This document shows, one piece after another, positions 1 to 11,174 of a stretch of DNA of 64,000 bases (its first letter is position 1; every line of letters starts with the position of its first letter). The DNA is from Anagrus nilaparvatae (Eukaryota; Arthropoda; Insecta; Hymenoptera; Mymaridae). The stretch covers positions 372,001-436,000 of the forward strand of contig JAKSXM010000277.1 in the NCBI GenBank assembly GCA_022575985.1. Reading direction: 5' to 3'. The translations under genes were made by a program, and so were the position numbers. Below the pieces are notes generated by a model. That model saw only the letters and a program-made list of their open reading frames with translations, was not told where the DNA came from and ran no database searches.

Positions 1-1
1 C

Positions 2-124
2 GATGAATGGAGGTCAGAAGGAGTCGTCCCGGAAACGCTGCGCAGTACCGCGAACTGGTACAGTGTGGCAGAGTACGTATGGGCGACACTGAATAAAAAA
101 AAGGAGGAAGGTTTCCTCTCGTAG
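2..124 (+). pseudogene. R1-clade LINE ORF2, C-terminal end (partial)
   Basis: The window opens inside a reading frame that ends at the TAG at 122-124. Its 40 residues match, almost position for position, the C-terminus of the minus-strand LINE at 2990-3391: both share VPE.LRS..NW..VAEYV.AT and end in KKKEEGFLS. This is the tail after the zinc-knuckle region of an R1-clade reverse transcriptase protein. The rest lies left of the window, so its integrity is unknown. The identification rests on similarity to the other copy in this window and on what is known of R1-type LINEs. Confidence 0.8.
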
Positions 125-390
125 GAAACTCTCCTCCTTTATTGACAGGGTATGGCGATGAACTGCCTTGGATGCATTGTTTCTGGACCTAAGTAACACC
201 TAAACAGGGAGTCCCGGTCCGGATTTTATGATATTGTCATAAATGCAGGAGGGTGGGGAGTTTAGTGGGTATTACCCTAAATTTGAGGTTGAGTCCCACA
301 TAACCTTACAGTACGCGGTGTATGGCATGCGTAAAAGCATTCTTTTCGTCCTACGAAAAAGTCCAAAAAAAAAAAATAAAAATAAAATAA
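125..390 (+). mobile_element. LINE 3' UTR and A-rich tail
   Basis: This follows directly on the ORF2 stop. It is mixed-composition sequence ending in an A-rich tail (365-390), as expected for the 3' end of a non-LTR retrotransposon. Target duplication cannot be assessed because the 5' end is outside the window. Confidence 0.6.
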
Positions 391-399
391 TCTAGTATA

Positions 400-860
400 A
401 TTTGACCTCAACCAGAATGATGATTCTCACTTATATCTAATATGATTTTCAATAAACTGAATAAAAGTATTCAATTTAGCTGGTTTAGAATCTCGCTTAA
501 CAGTTATTTCATTGGCAACTTACTCTGAGGGGCTGATAGATGTAGTAGTAACAGGGTCAATTGTATATGATCTAACATTAATATTGTTTAAAAATTCTTC
601 AAAATGCATCTTAGCATCTTTATTTAATAATTAAACACCATGATAAACTAGTATATCATCCCATCTATTGACTGAACGCTTTAGAAATTTAAAAAAAAGA
701 AACGGATCGGATCATGATTAATACACTTGACTTTTTCGCCCATTATTTATAAAGTAAATATTAATGAGAATTTCTCGACAAAGAGGGCAAATAAATAAAA
801 AAAAAGATACAAATTTTTTACATGTTACGTTCCGCGTGTCTTATCAAACTAAAAAATATT
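400..860 (-). repeat. Inverted uninterrupted copy of the 7.6-8.8 kb repeat
   Basis: Read on the minus strand, this segment aligns with 7628-8057 and then 8746-8790. It shares blocks such as GTCAATAGATGGGAT and AAGTGAGAATCATCATTCTG. It lacks the 688 bp at 8058-8745, so it serves as an empty-site comparison for that insertion. It probably belongs to the BEL/Pao-like remnant next to that copy, but no domain is recognisable in this part. Confidence 0.7.
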
Positions 861-1074
861 TTATGTATTAAATTATTGAGATGACCATTATTTACAATAT
901 TAAAAAAATATATCATACCATAAAAATAAAAAAATTAAATATATTGGTATTGGTATTTGTTTAACCTCCATCTTAAACTTCCATACGGATGTTGTGACAA
1001 AGGTCACCAACAACTGCCCATGCTATCACACCCTGCACTATTTAATTTTTACTATCTAATTTTCTATTTATTTA
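861..1074. other. AT-rich sequence, nothing recognised
   Basis: No coding, RNA or repeat signal was identified by eye. Confidence 0.4.
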
Positions 1075-1442
1075 TCTATTTTAATGGGTTGAGGATGTGA
1101 AAGTGCTTTTTGGCAATTATTAGTGGAGTATTGTTGTATAATTGAGTGTCAGTGTAGCTGGTATTAGCGTTGAACCTATGTTCCAAGAGGTACGCGACCT
1201 CTCCCAAACCCCTTGCCGGCTTATAGTGCCCTAGAAGCACTTCGTACCGCGTTAACCACATAATGTTAATTTTTTTTTTTTTTTAAACATTTGGTGGATT
1301 CCTTAATTCTAGCACCCACGGAAGAAGAACATCAAGCATTTTTCGCTAAGAAAAAAACTTGATGCTGATATAGCCGGGAATCGAACCGCGAACCTTCAGG
1401 TCCGAAGTCCAATACCCTAACCACAGAGCTACCGCGGCTCTT
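1075..1442 (-). mobile_element. tRNA-derived SINE-like copy 1
   Basis: On the minus strand the right end (1370-1442) carries tRNA-like promoter boxes: a box A region GGTAGCTCTGTGGTTAGGG and a box B GGTTCGATTCC. The body (1140-1270) matches the copies at 23549-23866 and 62793-63260, including the blocks near GTACGCGACCTCTCCCAAAC and the A/T tract beside CATAATG. The head differs from the heads of copies 2 and 3, so the family either has varied heads or recombines. No clear target duplication was found. Confidence 0.6.
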
Positions 1443-1954
1443 AAAATTAAATACATACATTATTTATAAAAACATGATAAAATATACATTATTTGAGATT
1501 ATATAACATACAACGAAATGTTCTTGGTCATTGTTATAATACACACTTATAAAAGAGAAGAACTATATTATTGTAAAACAGTATTCCCCCATGTATACGT
1601 GACATACATTCCTACAATCGTTTTAAGAGGAGTATCAGACAATATCTTTTCAGATCAGATCTTACTTGAAATATATTGCTTGACACACTAAAACTATTTT
1701 TTTACTACATGATTTGACTAATTGATTATTTAATTGATTATTTATTTAATTGACTTATTTTGACTGTCTGACCATTTCACTCATATTGACTGCTTGTTTT
1801 GACATGATTGTTGTATATTTTATTTAAGGTTTAACATATTCTTTGTTATTATATTAGTTTTCAAATTTATAATGTATTTATTAATAAGCTATTTAGCATT
1901 TCATTTGAAATGTATATATGTATATAATATTGAATTATTGAAATTTGATTGACC
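1443..1954. other. AT-rich spacer
   Basis: Low-complexity AT-rich DNA. No gene or element boundary was recognised. Confidence 0.4.
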
Positions 1955-2845
1955 CGTCGTGTGGGCCGGATGACAATTTGGTGGATTTTTACCACTATGG
2001 TTGCTTACCGTCTCGCGATATTCTAGCCCGTCGTGAGACAGGGGGAAAACTAATCTTGAAGTCACGTCTAAATGATCCAAAGACCCCCCATAAGTTCGTT
2101 CCAGAATAATGCCCTCAGCCAGAATCCTCAGGAACACATGACAGCTTTCTGCGGCACTTATTTGAGTGCACGATGGTACAAGTACCTAATTAAGAAGCGA
2201 AGGTACAGAGCCCTGTTTATAAGGGCGGCCTAGATGTTCTCAGAGAGCTTGTCTACTGTTGTGGAATATTCTGGCCGCACCTTCACACATTACTAAACCA
2301 GAAAAAACAACCTGCAGTCATGATTAAGCGGGACTCGCGACTACCTTTAATCAGCTACGTCGCTGTGCTCGAGGTGGGATTCTCCCATGCTAGGAGCCAA
2401 TACGTCAGGTCTAAGGCAACCCTGTATGTGGCCTAATTAGCCCTTAGATTGGAGAAAACCTTGGAGCCCCTTTAATGTGCCTCTTCCTCAAGGATAGTTT
2501 TAGGATAGCAGTCTGTGGCTGCATGCTTGTCAAGAATGCTCGAGGGAAAGACAAGGCATAAAACCCGGTTTATAGGGCAGCCTCAGTTATTCCAGAACCG
2601 CTTATAGCGTAACTATGAGCAGTCTGCGGCATTCTTAACATGGACGCATGGGATACAGCATAGAACATGTCCCTAGAGAAATGCAAGGCATGAGACCCGA
2701 TTTATAGGGCAGCCTCAGTTGTTCCAGAGAGCTATATCCTACATCCTTGATTCTAGTTCAACCTTGAAAAAAAGGCGGCCTGAACCACCCTCCTCCTTCC
2801 TCAGCCTTATGAGGCTCCGGGCTTTGGACCGGTTTAGCGGAGTTT
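1955..2845 (-). mobile_element. LINE 5'-region fragment with 132-bp direct repeats
   Basis: The reverse complement of 2140-2260 matches the 5' region of the DUF4780-type LINE at 17780-17900 (shared: CTTATAAACAGGG and GTACCATCGTGCAC). It is therefore an antisense copy of a LINE leader. Within it, the block beginning CAAGGCATAAAACCC at 2552 repeats at 2684 as CAAGGCATGAGACCC, a period of 132 bp. Repeated units in LINE leaders are often promoter modules, but that role here is inference. Confidence 0.55.
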
Positions 2846-2847
2846 TT

Positions 2848-4315
2848 ATTATTATTATTATTATTTTTTTTTTTTTTTTTTTTGCTTGCCCCAAACTGGA
2901 ACTCTCTTTTCAGGTATAATTTCAGTTTGGGACGCGCAGCCCAGGCAACTGGCCGCTGCCTTCCCCCAGCCTAGTGACAGAAGAGCTATCTACGATAGAA
3001 AGCCCTCCTCCTTTTTCTTCAACAAGGTGGCCCTTACGTACTCTGCTACTTTGTTCCAATTTTCAGAACTCCGTAGCATTTCCGGGACCACCGTCTCTGG
3101 CCTCCAAATCGGGAAGGGCGGGCGCCCTTCCACGTAGCGCACACATCCGAAGAAATTGTGCTCCACTGAATCCTTCTCGCCTGGGCAGTACAAGCACTCC
3201 TCTGTTGCCACCTTATGCCAATGTTTCAACATTGCACGGAAGTACCCGTGTCCTGTTAAAAATTGGGTGAGGTAAAAATCCACCTCCCGATGTTGTCGTC
3301 CAGTCCATGCCTGCAGATCTGAAATCAGTCTGCGCCTCCATCGAGCATTTTCCTCTTCGTCTTTTTTCCATCGTTTCTGCCATTTTTCCATGCAGCTGGA
3401 GCGTCTTCGCGGTCCTTTAAACTATCGTAAATGTATTTCCGCTCCAACGCTAGCAGGTCGATGGGTATGACCGATGCTACTGCCTGGATCGCCTCGAGCG
3501 ATACCGTATAGTACGCGCAGGCGATCCTCAGGGCCGCTTGCCGCTTCACAGACGATAATTTATGTCTATAGTTGGCAAATTTGGTGATATCCGCCCAGAT
3601 CTCAGATCCATAAAGCATGACAGAGTTGACAACGGACATCAACAATCTTCGCTTCCCGGGTTTGGGCCCTCCTATGTTGGCCATGAGCCTTGACAAGGAG
3701 GATGCGACCGACGCGGCCTTCTCACTTGACCTCTGAAATTGTTCCCAGAAGTTCAGCTTGTTATCAAGCAGAACTCCCAGGTACTTAACCGATGTCTTGG
3801 CCTGGATCGTGTGAGGGTTTCCACCATCATCGACATTTACATCGATGTCCGTGGAAATTGTTGTTTGACGGGTCAGTAGGTAGATAGTTAGCAGTACGAT
3901 CTCCATTTTTGGGATCGCGAGCTGGAGCCCGTGCTCGCCCATTCAGAGGTCGATCTGTTTCATGACTAGATTCAACCTCTCCTGGATTACCTGCATGTCC
4001 CTACCGGTGATGGTCAGGGCCACGTCATCCGCGTACCCAATCAGGGAAGCTCCTTTTGGAGGTGAACGCGCAACAAGCCATAGTAAAAGGCATTCCACAG
4101 GTCCGGTCCGAGAACCGAACTTAGGGCAATGCTCGCACTCAAAACCCTCTGTCGCCTGCCATCGAGCGTCTCCTACAGCAGTCTCCAGTCCCGTAGGTAG
4201 TCCCTTAGTACGTTACCCAGATACCTGGGTATCCGGAAATCCTACTCGAGAGACCAGATCATGCCATCCCACCTGGCCGAATTGAAAGCGTTTTTGACAT
4301 CCAGCGTTACAAGAA
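2848..4315 (-). mobile_element. R1-clade LINE, 3' half
   Basis: Minus-strand LINE fragment. It runs from within the reverse transcriptase palm (4315) through the thumb and C-terminal domain (2990) to a 3' tail of A and AAT repeats, read as T/TTA runs at 2848-2883. The part from 3943 to 4315 still encodes recognisable RT blocks (VTLDVKNAFNSARWD, SVLGPDLWNAF, ADDVALTITGRD) but carries stops and frameshifts. It is not in rDNA, although R1 elements often target 28S genes. Confidence 0.8.
2990..3942 (-). pseudogene. R1-clade LINE ORF2, RT thumb and CCHC C-terminus
   Basis: Two overlapping frames make one protein region. Frame 1 (3942-3325) has the post-palm block VKYLGVLLDNKLNF and a ...LSRLM.NIGGP...RRLL...SVMLYGSEIW segment typical of R1/I-group reverse transcriptases. 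Frame 2 (3391-2990) has HWHKVATEECLYCPGEKD followed by SVEHNFFGC, a C-x2-C...H...C knuckle. A frameshift between about 3370 and 3395 separates the frames. Upstream at 3943-3960 a stop interrupts the palm, so the copy is dead. Confidence 0.8.
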
Positions 4316-4319
4316 GGAC

Positions 4320-4815
4320 GAAGAGAAACAGAAAAAGTTCTAGTAGAAGTATCAGGAAGAGGCAGGGGCTTCATGTGGATTAGAAGTAAAACTATAACTT
4401 ACGTGAGCTGCTACCTTACGCCGACCAAACCTACACTGGTGTATTATACGAATTTAAAAGGCATAGAAGACATTGCGAGAGATGCGGGTAATTAAATTAA
4501 TTTAATTAATTAAATATGATCGTTGCAGGCGATTTTAACGCCAAAGCTGTTGACTGAAAGGACCAAAGGGGCGTCAACCTTTTAAATGGTATCCAGGCAG
4601 GGACTCGTAGTCTTGAATAACACCACTAAGTTAAGAAGTGCCGGTTACAACGAGAAGATAATTGACGTGTCTTGTCCATCTGAAGGCCTGACACAAGAGT
4701 CAATAACTGGCACGTCATGGAAGATTTCACAGCGAGTAACCATGAGTATATTTCGTTTGAAATCTATTACGAACAACAGAACTCTGTCGTCAGTTATCGT
4801 TTATCAGTTTCTTAT
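4320..4815 (+). pseudogene. R1-clade LINE apurinic-type endonuclease fragment
   Basis: Plus-strand endonuclease remnant. It shows MIVAGDFNAKAVD (the GDFNA block that holds catalytic residues), then GLVVLNNTT, an IIDVSCPSEGL block and MEDFTASNHEYISFEI, in the usual order but spread over two or three frames with stops. An AT-only stretch near 4490-4515 looks inserted. It marks the 5' part of an ORF2 whose RT domain is not adjacent. Confidence 0.7.
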
Positions 4816-4940
4816 AATACTCCAGTATAGGTCCGGTCATCATAAGGTAAAAGCTCACGTAAGTTATAGTTTTACTTCTAACCCACGCGAAGCCCTGCCT
4901 CTTCCTGATGCTTCTACTAAAATTTTTTCTGGATTATCGA
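4810..4940 (-). repeat. Inverted duplicate of the endonuclease fragment
   Basis: The reverse complement matches 4330-4440 (shared blocks CAGGAAGAGGCAGGG and AAGTAAAACTATAACTTACG). It is therefore an inverted partial copy of the endonuclease segment and forms a head-to-head LINE arrangement with it. Confidence 0.7.
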
Positions 4941-6235
4941 TTCAAATAGCTGCTGTTCCGAGTTCGTTGTCGAACCGTTTAGCTAGATTTGGGTAGTACC
5001 CCCTGGGTACTGTTCGCTGATGATTCAAAGGTCTTCCTTGTCCTCCCTCTGAATTTGATACATGAGCTGGTTTGCTGTCCAGACTCTGTGCATGTTTTCT
5101 TGGGCCACATTGATCATTTTGATCAAGGTGGACCTGTGATCGCTTTTTGGAACTCAGCGCATTTCCTAGAATCTGGGAAGTTTTTGAGCTCTTTTTCCTT
5201 CAATTTGGCAGCTTTGCAAAGGAAAAATTTCAGCATCCCTGTACATTCGACTACATTGTAGTTTCCCATCCCACATTTAAACCATAGTTTTCTTTGATCG
5301 GGTCCTTTGCAATTACCTGCTATGTTGCCATACGCTAAACATCTTAAGCATCTAAGTGGAGTAACTATAGGCTACTATAGTCTTAGTCCTAGTTATAGTC
5401 TTACTCTACAACTGTCCAAGCCTTCTTAATCAGCTTGATTGCAGCCTTTCTCTTCCAACTCGACCGTGGCTAATCTTTGTTCCCGAATTTTGAGTTGAGA
5501 TAGCTATCTCAATATATAGCTGTATCGATATATCTATATTGCCCGGTTTCCTTCAGAACGTATTTCAAGACTACTTCTACTTCCTCTTTTGTAGTAGGAC
5601 AATCGATGTCCCGAATCTAAAGTGTTCGACGTGGTATCAGGCATGTGACATTCACGCTCTCTTCCATTGTTGCCTTAACTGCCCCTTCTGCTTTCCCCCT
5701 CACCTTGATAAATACGTTATGAGCTTGGGTTTTTTGAACTGCATAGATGTCAGTTACAGAGGCTTTTCCTATAACGCTTTCCTTAGTCTTCTTCAAGACA
5801 TCCGCGTACGCTCTCTCTTCCGATAGCTTAATCGCGAATGCTTTGTTTCTGGCTCTGGGAAGCTTCGCTTTCCCATTGGCGTTTGCTTTCTTTTTTTTTC
5901 TTTTTCCCTCCTCCTTTTCCCTCTCTGCCTCCTGTTCCTTCGACCAGTAAACTCTTGAAAGTCCTCATTGTCTACGGGAGAAGTTTGGGTGGGTTTTGGC
6001 GTATTGTCTCCATTTCCTTCTACTGCTGCCCTTGTGTTATCTCTTATACCAGTGAATCAGTAAGTCTAGGGTACGTTCGCGGTTTGTTTGCACTGGCAGC
6101 TGAGAGTTGTTTTGCCGCAGATGCAGCAGAAATGACTTTCAGTGCCAAATTTTTTGGACTCTTTTCACCTGCAGACATCTTTGAGTCCTTCCGTCCCCAC
6201 TTGGCATGGAGGGGCTGCAGGTCCCCGAGAGGCTG
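4941..6235 (-). pseudogene. R1-clade LINE ORF1 (gag-like) remnant
   Basis: On the minus strand the segment encodes, with many stops, a gag-like ORF1. Near 5850-5770 is KLSEERAYADVLKKTKESV. Then come VTDIYAVQKTQAHNVFIKV and, near 5600, DIDCPTTKEEVEVVLKYV. Near 5350-5250 are two degenerate zinc knuckles, CLRCLAYGNIAGNC and CGMGNYNVVEC, in which the conserved His is Asn. This order (KTYA/EVL-type motif, RRM-like block, CCHC knuckles) is normal for R1-group ORF1. Upstream 5870-5950 is Lys/Glu-rich coding. It is head-to-head with the plus-strand endonuclease fragment. Confidence 0.65.
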
Positions 6236-6239
6236 AAAT

Positions 6240-7515
6240 CTTAGTCAAGAAAGTAACATCTCTATTGCGTCGGAAGTGTGAAACCTCCATGCCTCGCCAA
6301 AGGCCCTAGTTTACTGAGAAAGCTAGTTTACTGGTGGACTCCAGAAATAGCGGAACTCCGCAAGAAGTGCCACAAGACGCGACGATGGGCGCAGAGACCC
6401 AGGGACAGGTCCGAGGCTGCTACACTTTCCCAGGAACACAAGAATGCTAAGCAACGTCTAGCTAAAGCTATCAATCAAAGCAAGGCTCGATGCCACCGTT
6501 CATTACGCGAGGACGTAAACGAAGACCTTTAGGGTCTATGTTACAAAGTCCTAATGGGCAAGTTGAACCAGGGGTCTGACAACATGATGGACGCGGTGTC
6601 AACCGAACGAATCATCGGCGCTCTCATCCCTGAGCGGCCCATCCAGGAAAACCCGATTAGGGCGATACCCAGGAAGGGAGTGCTGCTATTCAGTGAGGAA
6701 GAGATGGTCAAGGCAATGAAAAATGGCAAGGCGTAAGGAAGAGATGGTCAAGGCCATGAAAAATGGCAAGGCACCGGGGCCGGACGGGATACAAGCGGAA
6801 GTGCTAAAATCGAGCGATCAAAATAATCCCTCGTATCCTGTTAAGCATGTTTAATGCATGCTTGGTGGTGGAAGCGTTCCCAAGGCAGTGGAAGGTGGCA
6901 CGTCTCGTGCTCTTGAACAAGGGTAAAGGTGGCAATTGGAAAGGTGATGGAGACCATGCTCCGGGCAAAGCTGAGAAGATCCATCGAGGAGGGCGTTGGC
7001 CTTTCTGAGGAGCAGCATAGATTTCGTGAAGGGCATTCCCGGATAGACGCCATCCGGCGTGTCCTGGATGCCGTAGAGAACGAGAGGGAGACGAATTAGG
7101 CTATCCGCAAGGACTTCCTCCTGTTAACGCTTGACGTAAAAACGCGTTTAACGTTTTCCAGGTGGGATGACATAATCCGGTCCCTTGAGCAGGATTCTCG
7201 GATAACTAGGTACCTGGGAAACTTCCTGAAGGACTATCTACGGGACCGAAGACTGCTCGACGACACGCTCGATGGCAGGCGGCAGAGAGTTTTGAGTGCG
7301 GGAATTGCGCAAGGATCGGTTCTGGGACCGAACCTTTGGAATGCCTTTTAGGATCGCTTGTTACGAGTTCACCTACCAGAAGGAGTTTTCCTGATCGGGT
7401 AAGCGGATGACGTGGCCCTGACCATCACCAGCAGGGACAAGCAAGTGATCCAGGAGAGTTTGAATCTAGTCATGAGACAGATCAAGCTCTGGATGGGCCA
7501 GCACGGGCATTTCGT
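6240..7515 (+). pseudogene. R1-clade LINE ORF2, endonuclease-RT linker and RT
   Basis: The linker VYWWTPEIAELRKKCHKTRR is at about 6330-6390. The RT domain follows: NGKAPGPDGIQAEVL at 6750, EEQHRFREGHSRIDAI at 7010, LTLDVKTRLTFSRWDDI at 7125, IAQGSVLGPNLWNAF at 7300, and ADDVALTITSRD at 7405 (palm motif with catalytic Asp pair). Stops occur at 6531, 6736, 7097, 7350 and 7400, so it is inactive. The block 6697-6732 is repeated at 6737-6772 (40-bp period), which doubles the pre-palm motif. The fragment stops abruptly at about 7515 after WMGQHG, where AT-rich DNA begins. Confidence 0.8.
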
Positions 7516-7627
7516 ACTATGTTATATAATCTCAAATAATGTATATTTTATTAAGTTACAAATAATGTACATATTTAATTATTTTAATTATATGGTATGA
7601 TATATTTTTTAAAAATTCAATAAATAA
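7516..7627. other. AT-rich junction
   Basis: Low-complexity AT DNA between the truncated LINE and the following retroelement remnant. Confidence 0.4.
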
Positions 7628-8057
7628 AAGATTTTTTAGTTTGATAAGGCGTGTGGTAAACACGCGAAACGTAATATGTAAAAAAATTTGTATCTTTTTT
7701 TTATTTATTTGCCCTCTTTGTCGAGAAATTCTAATTAATATTTACTATATAAATAATGCGCGAAAAAGTCAAGTATATTAATCTTGATCAGATCCATTTT
7801 TTTTTTTTTGAAATTTCTAAAGCGTTCAGTCAATAGATGGGATTATATACTAGTTTATCATGGTGTTTAATTATTAAATAACGATTCTGAGATGCATTTC
7901 GAAGAATTTGTAAATAATATTAATGTTAGATCAAATACAATTGACCCTGTTCCTACTACATCTAGCATCCCCTCAGAGCAAGTCGGCAACGAAATAATTG
8001 TTAAGCGAGATTGAGCCAGCTAAATTAAACACTTTTATTCAGTTTATTTAAAATCTT

Positions 8058-8745
8058 CCCCAATAGCATTATGGCATAAATATGCTTACAATATTATATC
8101 AATTTATGTTGAGGCAAACAGCAAATTTACATCAAAGTGCGTCCTCATATGACGTAAATTTGACATCAAGTAGGTTAGATGTTTTCAAATTAAATACAAT
8201 TTTACAAAAACATAAGATTTTATTATGGAATAAAGTTCTTGATGGAATATTGTATTCATATTTTTGATATGTTTTTTTTAAATGCAATTTTAATTTCTGT
8301 GTTTTGTAAATAATAATTTAAAAAAAGGACCTAAAAATATATTCAATTTACAATAAAATTTTAAAGAATTAATAAGTACATGTCTCCGCATTTTAAATTT
8401 TGGTGTTGCCAAACCTTATATTTATTTATATAGTAAATAATAATATCGTTTAATATTTAATATATAATTTATATAATTAATAATAATATATTGACAATAA
8501 ATTCAAAGCAAGGTGTATCCTCATGTGTTTAAAATTCTTACGTTCATTCAAACAATATAACAGCAATATAATGTCAACATTCATTTCATTATTATTGATG
8601 CAATATTGACGTAATTAATTGTAAGGAAGTTGCTGTAAAATTGAGTAAATTATGTTTTGTTGCTGTTGGATTGCAGAGAAATTGTTCTCAACAATTTTGG
8701 AGCAATCGATGCACCGGTATTGAAATTCAAGAAATGCTATTGGGG
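8058..8745. mobile_element. Small TIR element (MITE-like), 688 bp
   Basis: It starts with CCCCAATAGCATT and ends with the exact inverse AATGCTATTGGGG. Comparison with the inverted copy at 400-460, where the flanks run together without it, shows it as a precise insertion. It contains no recognisable transposase. A short frame at 8082-8267 has no match I know. A clear target duplication is not visible, so the superfamily is undecided. Confidence 0.7.
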
Positions 8746-8945
8746 ATATTAGAAATAAGTGAGAATCATCATTCTGGTTGAGGTCAAATTATTTTAGATG
8801 CTGGACATATGAAGGAGTCTAAGTTTTTTTATTTTATTAAATGTTATTTTTTGCCACATTTTATTAAATGTTATATTTTGTCACGGTTTTGTTAAAAAAC
8901 ATAGCAGAATTCCTGTAAATCCTAAATTTTGCTCTGTTTCCAATG

Positions 8946-9475
8946 GCTTTGCTGAAGATTACAACAAGTTGTCATTAAACAGTATTTTATATTCTGGCGT
9001 AAATTTGTTGTCAGGTTTATCAGAGCTGTTGACAAGCTGGAGAAAATATGAGTTTGTATTCGTTTCTGATATGGAGAAAATGTTTAGATAAATCCTTCTC
9101 CAGCCTGACGATCAAAGATTCCAACAAATACTATGGCGTTATAGTTTAGATGATGTTACTAAAGCATATTCTCTTCAATATGTTATCTATGGTATGGTAG
9201 TCAGTCTATTTTTGACAATTAGGGTCTGGAGACAGCTCGCGATTGATGAAGGCTCAAAATATCCTCTGGCTGTGCAAGTATTGAAGGAGGAAACTTACAT
9301 AGATGATACACTATCTGAAGGACACTCGTTATCAGAAGCCTTAAATAAACAAAAAGACTTTATAGGTATCATAGGTGGTATAAACTTATATAAATGGTTC
9401 ATAAATGACAAAAAATTACTAAATTTCCCTCGTTCAATAATCGCAGAGTCAGTGGACTCATTTTTCGTAGCATAA
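8946..9475 (+). pseudogene. BEL/Pao reverse transcriptase fragment
   Basis: It encodes SDMEKMFR, then LQPDDQRFQQILWRYSL, a Y..QYVIYGM block, and finally LAIDEGSKYPLAVQVL with ETYIDDTLSEGHSLSEAL. The latter pairs the Y-[IV]-DD catalytic motif with the A-x-L helix characteristic of Pao-group RTs. A stop near 9090 and a missing stretch after VIYGM show it is defective. Confidence 0.7.
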
Positions 9476-9682
9476 TAAAACAAAAAGTAGTATCATCAAT
9501 AGCGAAATTATAGCCCCTATAATCATAACTGCTAAAGCGTTCATTTAAAAGCTTTGGCTTGCAAAACTCGACTGAAAGGATTTATGAACCAAGTTTTGTT
9601 GAACAAAAAATACCTACAAAAAAAAGGTATAATATAAATTATTGTTATAATATAATTTATTGTTTTAATATAAGTTAATTCA

Positions 9683-9841
9683 GCAAATGATACAGAACTG
9701 GTGGAAACACTGGTCCAGTGATTATTTACTCTCCTTACAAGCGAGACAAAAGGGGAAATTGGCACAAAGAAAAATTGTTGTCAATGATATATGTGACATT
9801 GTGTTGATAACCGATGAGACAGTGCCCGCGAAGTGGCCGTA
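9683..9841 (+). pseudogene. BEL/Pao integrase C-terminal domain remnant
   Basis: The frame reads WWKHWSSDYLLSLQARQKG followed by GDIVLI-like IVLITDETVPAKWP and a stop. This is the conserved end of BEL/Pao integrases (W.RW..EYL..LQ.R, then V.I.DE..P...WP). It lies about 200 bp after the RT remnant, so most of RNase H and the integrase core has been deleted. Confidence 0.65.
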
Positions 9842-9869
9842 AAGAAAGATAATAAATGGATGAGGCTAA

Positions 9870-9950
9870 AAAATGCATGCCCTAAATCACAGTTTACCAT
9901 CTTCAGCTTCGCCTCGGAGTGTAATTTACGTGCACTTTGGGCCATTCTTT
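9870..9950. repeat. 80-bp dispersed repeat, copy A
   Basis: Matches 14685-14757 in direct orientation (shared: CAGTTTACCA, CTTCGCCTCGGA-like, GTAATTTACGT, TTTGGGCCATT). The two copies flank the Penelope/LINE block. Function unknown. Confidence 0.6.
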
Positions 9951-11174
9951 ATTTTTTTCGCCATGTGCTATCATTTAATATTTTATAATTTAATTTTTTT
10001 AAATATTGGACTTAAATAAAGTTTATAAAAAAAAAAAAAAAAAAAATTATGTGAAAAAAAGCTATAAAAATTTAATACCAAAATCTTTATTTATTTCAAA
10101 TTAATACCTTCTTTGAGAAATATAAATCCTACCGATCCATTCAAATAATTTTGATTTTCGTTGGCCATTTCATGAATTAGGAAAGAATTTTTTTCTAGTT
10201 CATAAACAGTGCAATTTCACTAACAAGGTAAAATTATTACTATTATATGTATTTGAAAATTTGTTTGTGTGTGTGTGTGTGTGTGTGTGAGTGAGTCTGT
10301 GTAAATAAAACCCGTGTTAAATGAAAAAAAAAGAATTGCGAGTGATATAAACTATGATTTTAAGATTCAGCTACCGTACTTTTGAATATATTTAATTTTT
10401 ACTATATTTAGGGAAACTAAACTTTTATAGAAATTTAGTTAAAAACTGCAATATCAAATAAGTATGAAAAAAGTTTACTATAAAAATTGGTTTTTTTTTA
10501 TTTGGCACTAATTGTTACGTAGTCAGTTAAATTATTATTAAAAACGGGTGTTCCTTTAAAATTAATAACATTTTTCTGGAAACATTTAAAAAATAAACCT
10601 GGGAAATAATTTTAGAAGAGTACTAAATAAACTTTTAATTTAATTTAGCAGTTAATTTATTAGTATAAATAAGTTGCTTTAAAAGTAAACATGTAATTAA
10701 TAATTATGCTATGTTAATTCATTAATTGTGATTAACTTGAAAATGAAAATGTAATTTCTGAAACTCCTCGTTTATAATAAATGTTTAAAATTTTAAATAA
10801 AAGGATAATAAATTATAAATTTTATTTTTTAATTATCATTGTGTAATTATTGAATTATTGAATTAGGATAACTAGATTCTTTAGTATTCAGGTAATAAAA
10901 ACATGCATGAAAACATGATTGGGGTATTATAAATTTATTTTTTCACAAAATATTTCATCAAGATTATCTTAAACAAATAACTATGAAAGGCCTTCTAAAA
11001 CACTAGATTTTGTAGAAAAAGCCAGCTTACTGACAAAATCTTTTTATATTAACAAATTTGATGAAATTTTTGAAAACCAGCTTATATATTACTTATAAGT
11101 TCCATCCTTGAAATTATGAAACATAGAAATTGACAAATAATAACGAATGGACTTGTAACCACATCAAAATTAAC
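9951..11174. other. AT-rich region with a (GT)n microsatellite
   Basis: A (GT)n tract lies at 10262-10290 and an A run at 10028-10046. The remainder is AT-rich DNA in which I see no coding or repeat structure. Confidence 0.5.

Larger units (their letters stand above)
7628..9841 (+). mobile_element. BEL/Pao-type retrotransposon remnant
   Basis: Contains reverse transcriptase (about 8946-9475) and integrase C-terminal (about 9683-9841) remnants in the correct order, plus an upstream region (7628-8057) also found inverted at 400-860. No LTR pair was located. It is interrupted by a 688-bp TIR element at 8058-8745. Decay is advanced. Confidence 0.6.

Noticed and set aside
1370..1442. tRNA gene on the minus strand
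   Set aside because: Box A and box B are present, but the acceptor stem does not close and the adjoining body is shared with two other SINE-like copies.
2..7515. R1 elements inserted in 28S rDNA
   Set aside because: R1-clade elements often target rDNA, but no rRNA sequence flanks any of these fragments.
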